Shown: piece after piece, positions 61,912-64,000 of the stretch
Position numbering within the stretch: position 1 is the stretch's first letter
Layout of the letters: each line of letters starts with the position of its first letter
Assembly: GCA_905116865.2 (NCBI GenBank)
Contig: CAJHNH020002682.1
Coordinates: forward strand, 16,001-80,000
DNA: 64,000 nt
DNA from: Candidula unifasciata
Lineage: Eukaryota; Mollusca; Gastropoda; Stylommatophora; Geomitridae
Direction of reading: 5' to 3'
Notes under the pieces: generated by a model
Database searches by the model: none
Told to the model about the DNA's origin: nothing
Seen by the model: only the letters and a program-made list of their open reading frames with translations
Made by a program: the position numbers and the translations under genes

Positions 61912-62350
61912 CTGCCCAAGAAGAAGAAAATCTCATAAGAAGCTAACATTTACAGAACACAAATTATGAAAATATTCTAGATGGAGCATTATTCAATAAG
62001 TTTATTGTGTAACATGTGTCTATTATAACTAAATATGTTATATACTAAGCATTTGTTACTAAAAGTAACATTTGTCTATGTCTGACCTGGTTCAAATACT
62101 GGCACTGTAGGACTAAATTAGTTACAGTAAACACTGGCACGGAATGGGTTCATGTACACTATGATAATAAATGAAAAGTTCAGAAAATTATTCTATAAAA
62201 AGTAGCTATTATACAAAGAGGGTTGCTTGGTACTGAAAGAGTTGGTAATTTCTTTGATAAAAACATGCGGAGAGATGTAACAAATATCTAAAGAAAAAAA
62301 ATGAAATTTTATGTCATCAATCACTGTAATAAGGACCCTAAATTTCACAC
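61912..62350. other. Intron upstream of first visible exon, nothing recognised
   Basis: AT-rich; searched on the minus strand for the missing N-terminal coding exon without success. Confidence 0.45.
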
Positions 62351-62560
62351 AGCCAATAGGAATGGGGGAGTTGTGGTAGCATAACAGATGGATGCTCCAC
62401 GGGTGGCCCAAAGGTCTTGGTTCAAATCCACATTGAGTTAGATTTTTCAAAACTTAACCTTGACTGCTAGGTCAACCTAACCTAAACTTGGTACCAAGTA
62501 ATGTCCTAACAAGTTAAAGTGACCAGAGTGATGCTGACCACATCACACACTGAGTGTCAG
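62350..62560 (+). repeat. tRNA-derived SINE, family A
   Basis: Head TTGTGGTAGCATAACAGATG and TTGGTTCAAATCCAC (B box), then aggtcaacctaacctaaact, ggtaccaagtaatgtccta, agtgatgctgaccacatcac. Confidence 0.75.
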
Positions 62561-62850
62561 TCAGTTAGTTGTGTTGTATCCTTTACAAGATGTTGCAGAA
62601 CCACCCTAAGCATTTTCTTGACTGTTAGTTTTCTAGGCAAATTTTACATTCAGTAATTTGACTGAGTGACAACTGGTCTATAAAAGTATAAGTCTGACAT
62701 TTTTCTAGGCAAATTTTACGTTCAGTAGTTTGACTGAGTGACAACTGGTCTTTAAAAGTATAAGTCTGGCATTTTTCTAGGCAAATTTTACGTTCAGTAG
62801 TTTGACAGAGTGACAACTGGCCAATAAAAGTATGAGTCATATGTCCCATA
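62560..62850 (-). repeat. SINE family B with a 72-bp triplication
   Basis: 'ttctaggcaa' at 62631, 62703 and 62775: three 72-bp units of the family B 3' part (ttttacgttcagtagtttga) arranged in tandem. Confidence 0.85.
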
Positions 62851-62859
62851 CGGCTCTGG

Positions 62860-64000
62860 TGTAAAACAGGTTATTCATGAAGCATCAAATATATTAAATA
62901 TGTTTATATGTACAGGGGTGGGTCATGATCCTATAAATGCCTAAAACAATGTTAGACCATGGGCTATTAATGTAGCAATTATTTTGTGAGCTTATTTTTT
63001 TTAGCCTTCTCAATGAATACACAGCCATTTTTCTGGATGGGAGTCCCCTTGATCTTTTCCCCCTCACTCTGTAATTCTCTTCTCTGTGAGTTTTTCTGTA
63101 TAGTATATTCCTTTGAGGGTCTAGGTGATTTTTTTTTCTTTAAATCTATAGCAGAAAAGCAGGTGAACTTTTAATCAGGCTGCAAGTGATACTCTCAGTA
63201 TGAGAACGCTCTGTTTGTTACTGAGGAAGAAGGATTGCGCATGTTTGGGAATGTCCCAAGTTCAGTGATTTCAATTTGTGATTCATTCATTATTTGATCA
63301 TTCCTTTGACCCGTGAATTCAACTACAAGGACATTCTAAGTATATTGTTATTTGGTTTTCTCACAGTGCGTCCTAGTCAGTGGCAGCATTTTTTTCTCCC
63401 TTCTTGATTCACTGGAAATGGTTTAGTTCTCTCGCTGACAAAATCCTATCAGTGATTCTTTCATGCCATTATTCTTTTCCATTCTGCACAGGCCCCAAAT
63501 AACGAATGTTGGCTAGCAACATTTTTAGTTGTTGAACTGTATTTGACTGTGCATGAAACAGCAGACCTATGCCAGAACATATCCCCTTCAAATAAAAAAG
63601 AAAGGCCTAGCTACTGAAAGGAACATAATTTTGACATTCAAAACCTCTGTAATTTAATGAGTGAAACTGTTCAGATTGCAACCTTAGGGTTCAACCAATC
63701 AGTTGACAGTTGTTTTTCACATGGGTCCTTGATAGCTTTTAGGTGTTCGGACCCATCAACTAATAAAAATATAAGTATGGGATTCTTTCTTTCTTATTTT
63801 TTTTTCAACAGGAAAGCACCATTGGAAATCTATGTGTACATTTGGTTATACTATTATGTTTCTCCAGTGGTTCCCAATCAGCTAAGACCTGCAGACCCCT
63901 CTAATTCTCAAAGGTCTGCTGCAGACCTCATAGTTTTTAACAGTCATAGTGAAGAACTTATTATAATTCATAAATATTAGAACAACAAATTAGGATTGTT
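62860..64000. other. Intron or 5' flank, nothing recognised
   Basis: No supported exon, promoter element or repeat family; the missing 5' coding exon is likely beyond the right edge. Confidence 0.4.

Noticed and set aside
60234..60446. 70-codon frame with a repeated VVLEGD / VILGAA-like pattern
   Set aside because: Reflects about three diverged 68-bp DNA repeats; no splice, promoter or family support.

Overview
This is a 64 kb piece of an intron-rich animal nuclear genome. The repeats suggest a mollusc, perhaps a gastropod; that is an inference from the tRNA-derived SINEs, APE-type LINEs, Helitron and long poly-G/C runs, because nothing in the window fixes the species. There are no bacterial-style genes. 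The window holds most of ONE protein-coding gene, on the minus strand, whose introns are packed with mobile elements and minisatellites.

The gene: 23 coding exons were assembled by reading splice sites and phases, from 61769-61911 (first visible exon) down to 7217-7291 (last exon, with stop). All junctions keep frame except one single-base break in exon 9. The product, about 932 residues plus an N-terminus that probably lies beyond position 64000, has about six ankyrin repeats (roughly residues 45-235), a Ser-rich linker, a long coiled coil, and a conserved C-terminus (YRTHLLSAVQ then GHMDPDV). That order, the length and both ends match the RAI14 (ankycorbin) / UACA family of ankyrin plus coiled-coil proteins; the length is closest to RAI14 (about 980 aa in human).

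Region by region: 1-7.2 kb is the 3' side of the gene, with a LINE reverse-transcriptase remnant (1-1130), an RNase H fragment, more LINE tails and SINEs. 7.2-21.5 kb holds the last ten exons; intron 22 contains a non-autonomous piggyBac element (9081-10638, TTAA on both sides) nested in an older LINE. 18.3-20.4 kb holds two minisatellites, one of which is built from the 3' splice site of exon 17. 22-25.5 kb is RNase H retroelement debris, a 64-bp satellite and GT/GTAT microsatellites. 28.5-30.7 kb is a Helitron inserted cleanly into a SINE. 33-34 kb is a 1 kb degenerate tandem array; 35-37 kb is SINE-rich; 37.5-38.6 kb is a dead Tc1/mariner copy; 39.7-44 kb is retroelement debris. 44.8-45.4 kb is a second minisatellite built from a splice site, this time the donor of exon 8. 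48035-51153 is a nearly complete, disabled APE-type LINE with an 11-bp target duplication. 52-62 kb holds the ankyrin exons. 61.9-64 kb is intronic, with SINEs only.

The most unusual signal is that two separate tandem arrays in this gene are seeded on exon-intron junctions, so each repeat unit carries a copy of a genuine splice site. There is also a set of datable nested insertions with exact target-site evidence (Helitron in SINE, piggyBac in LINE, SINE in RNase H element, LINE in SINE).
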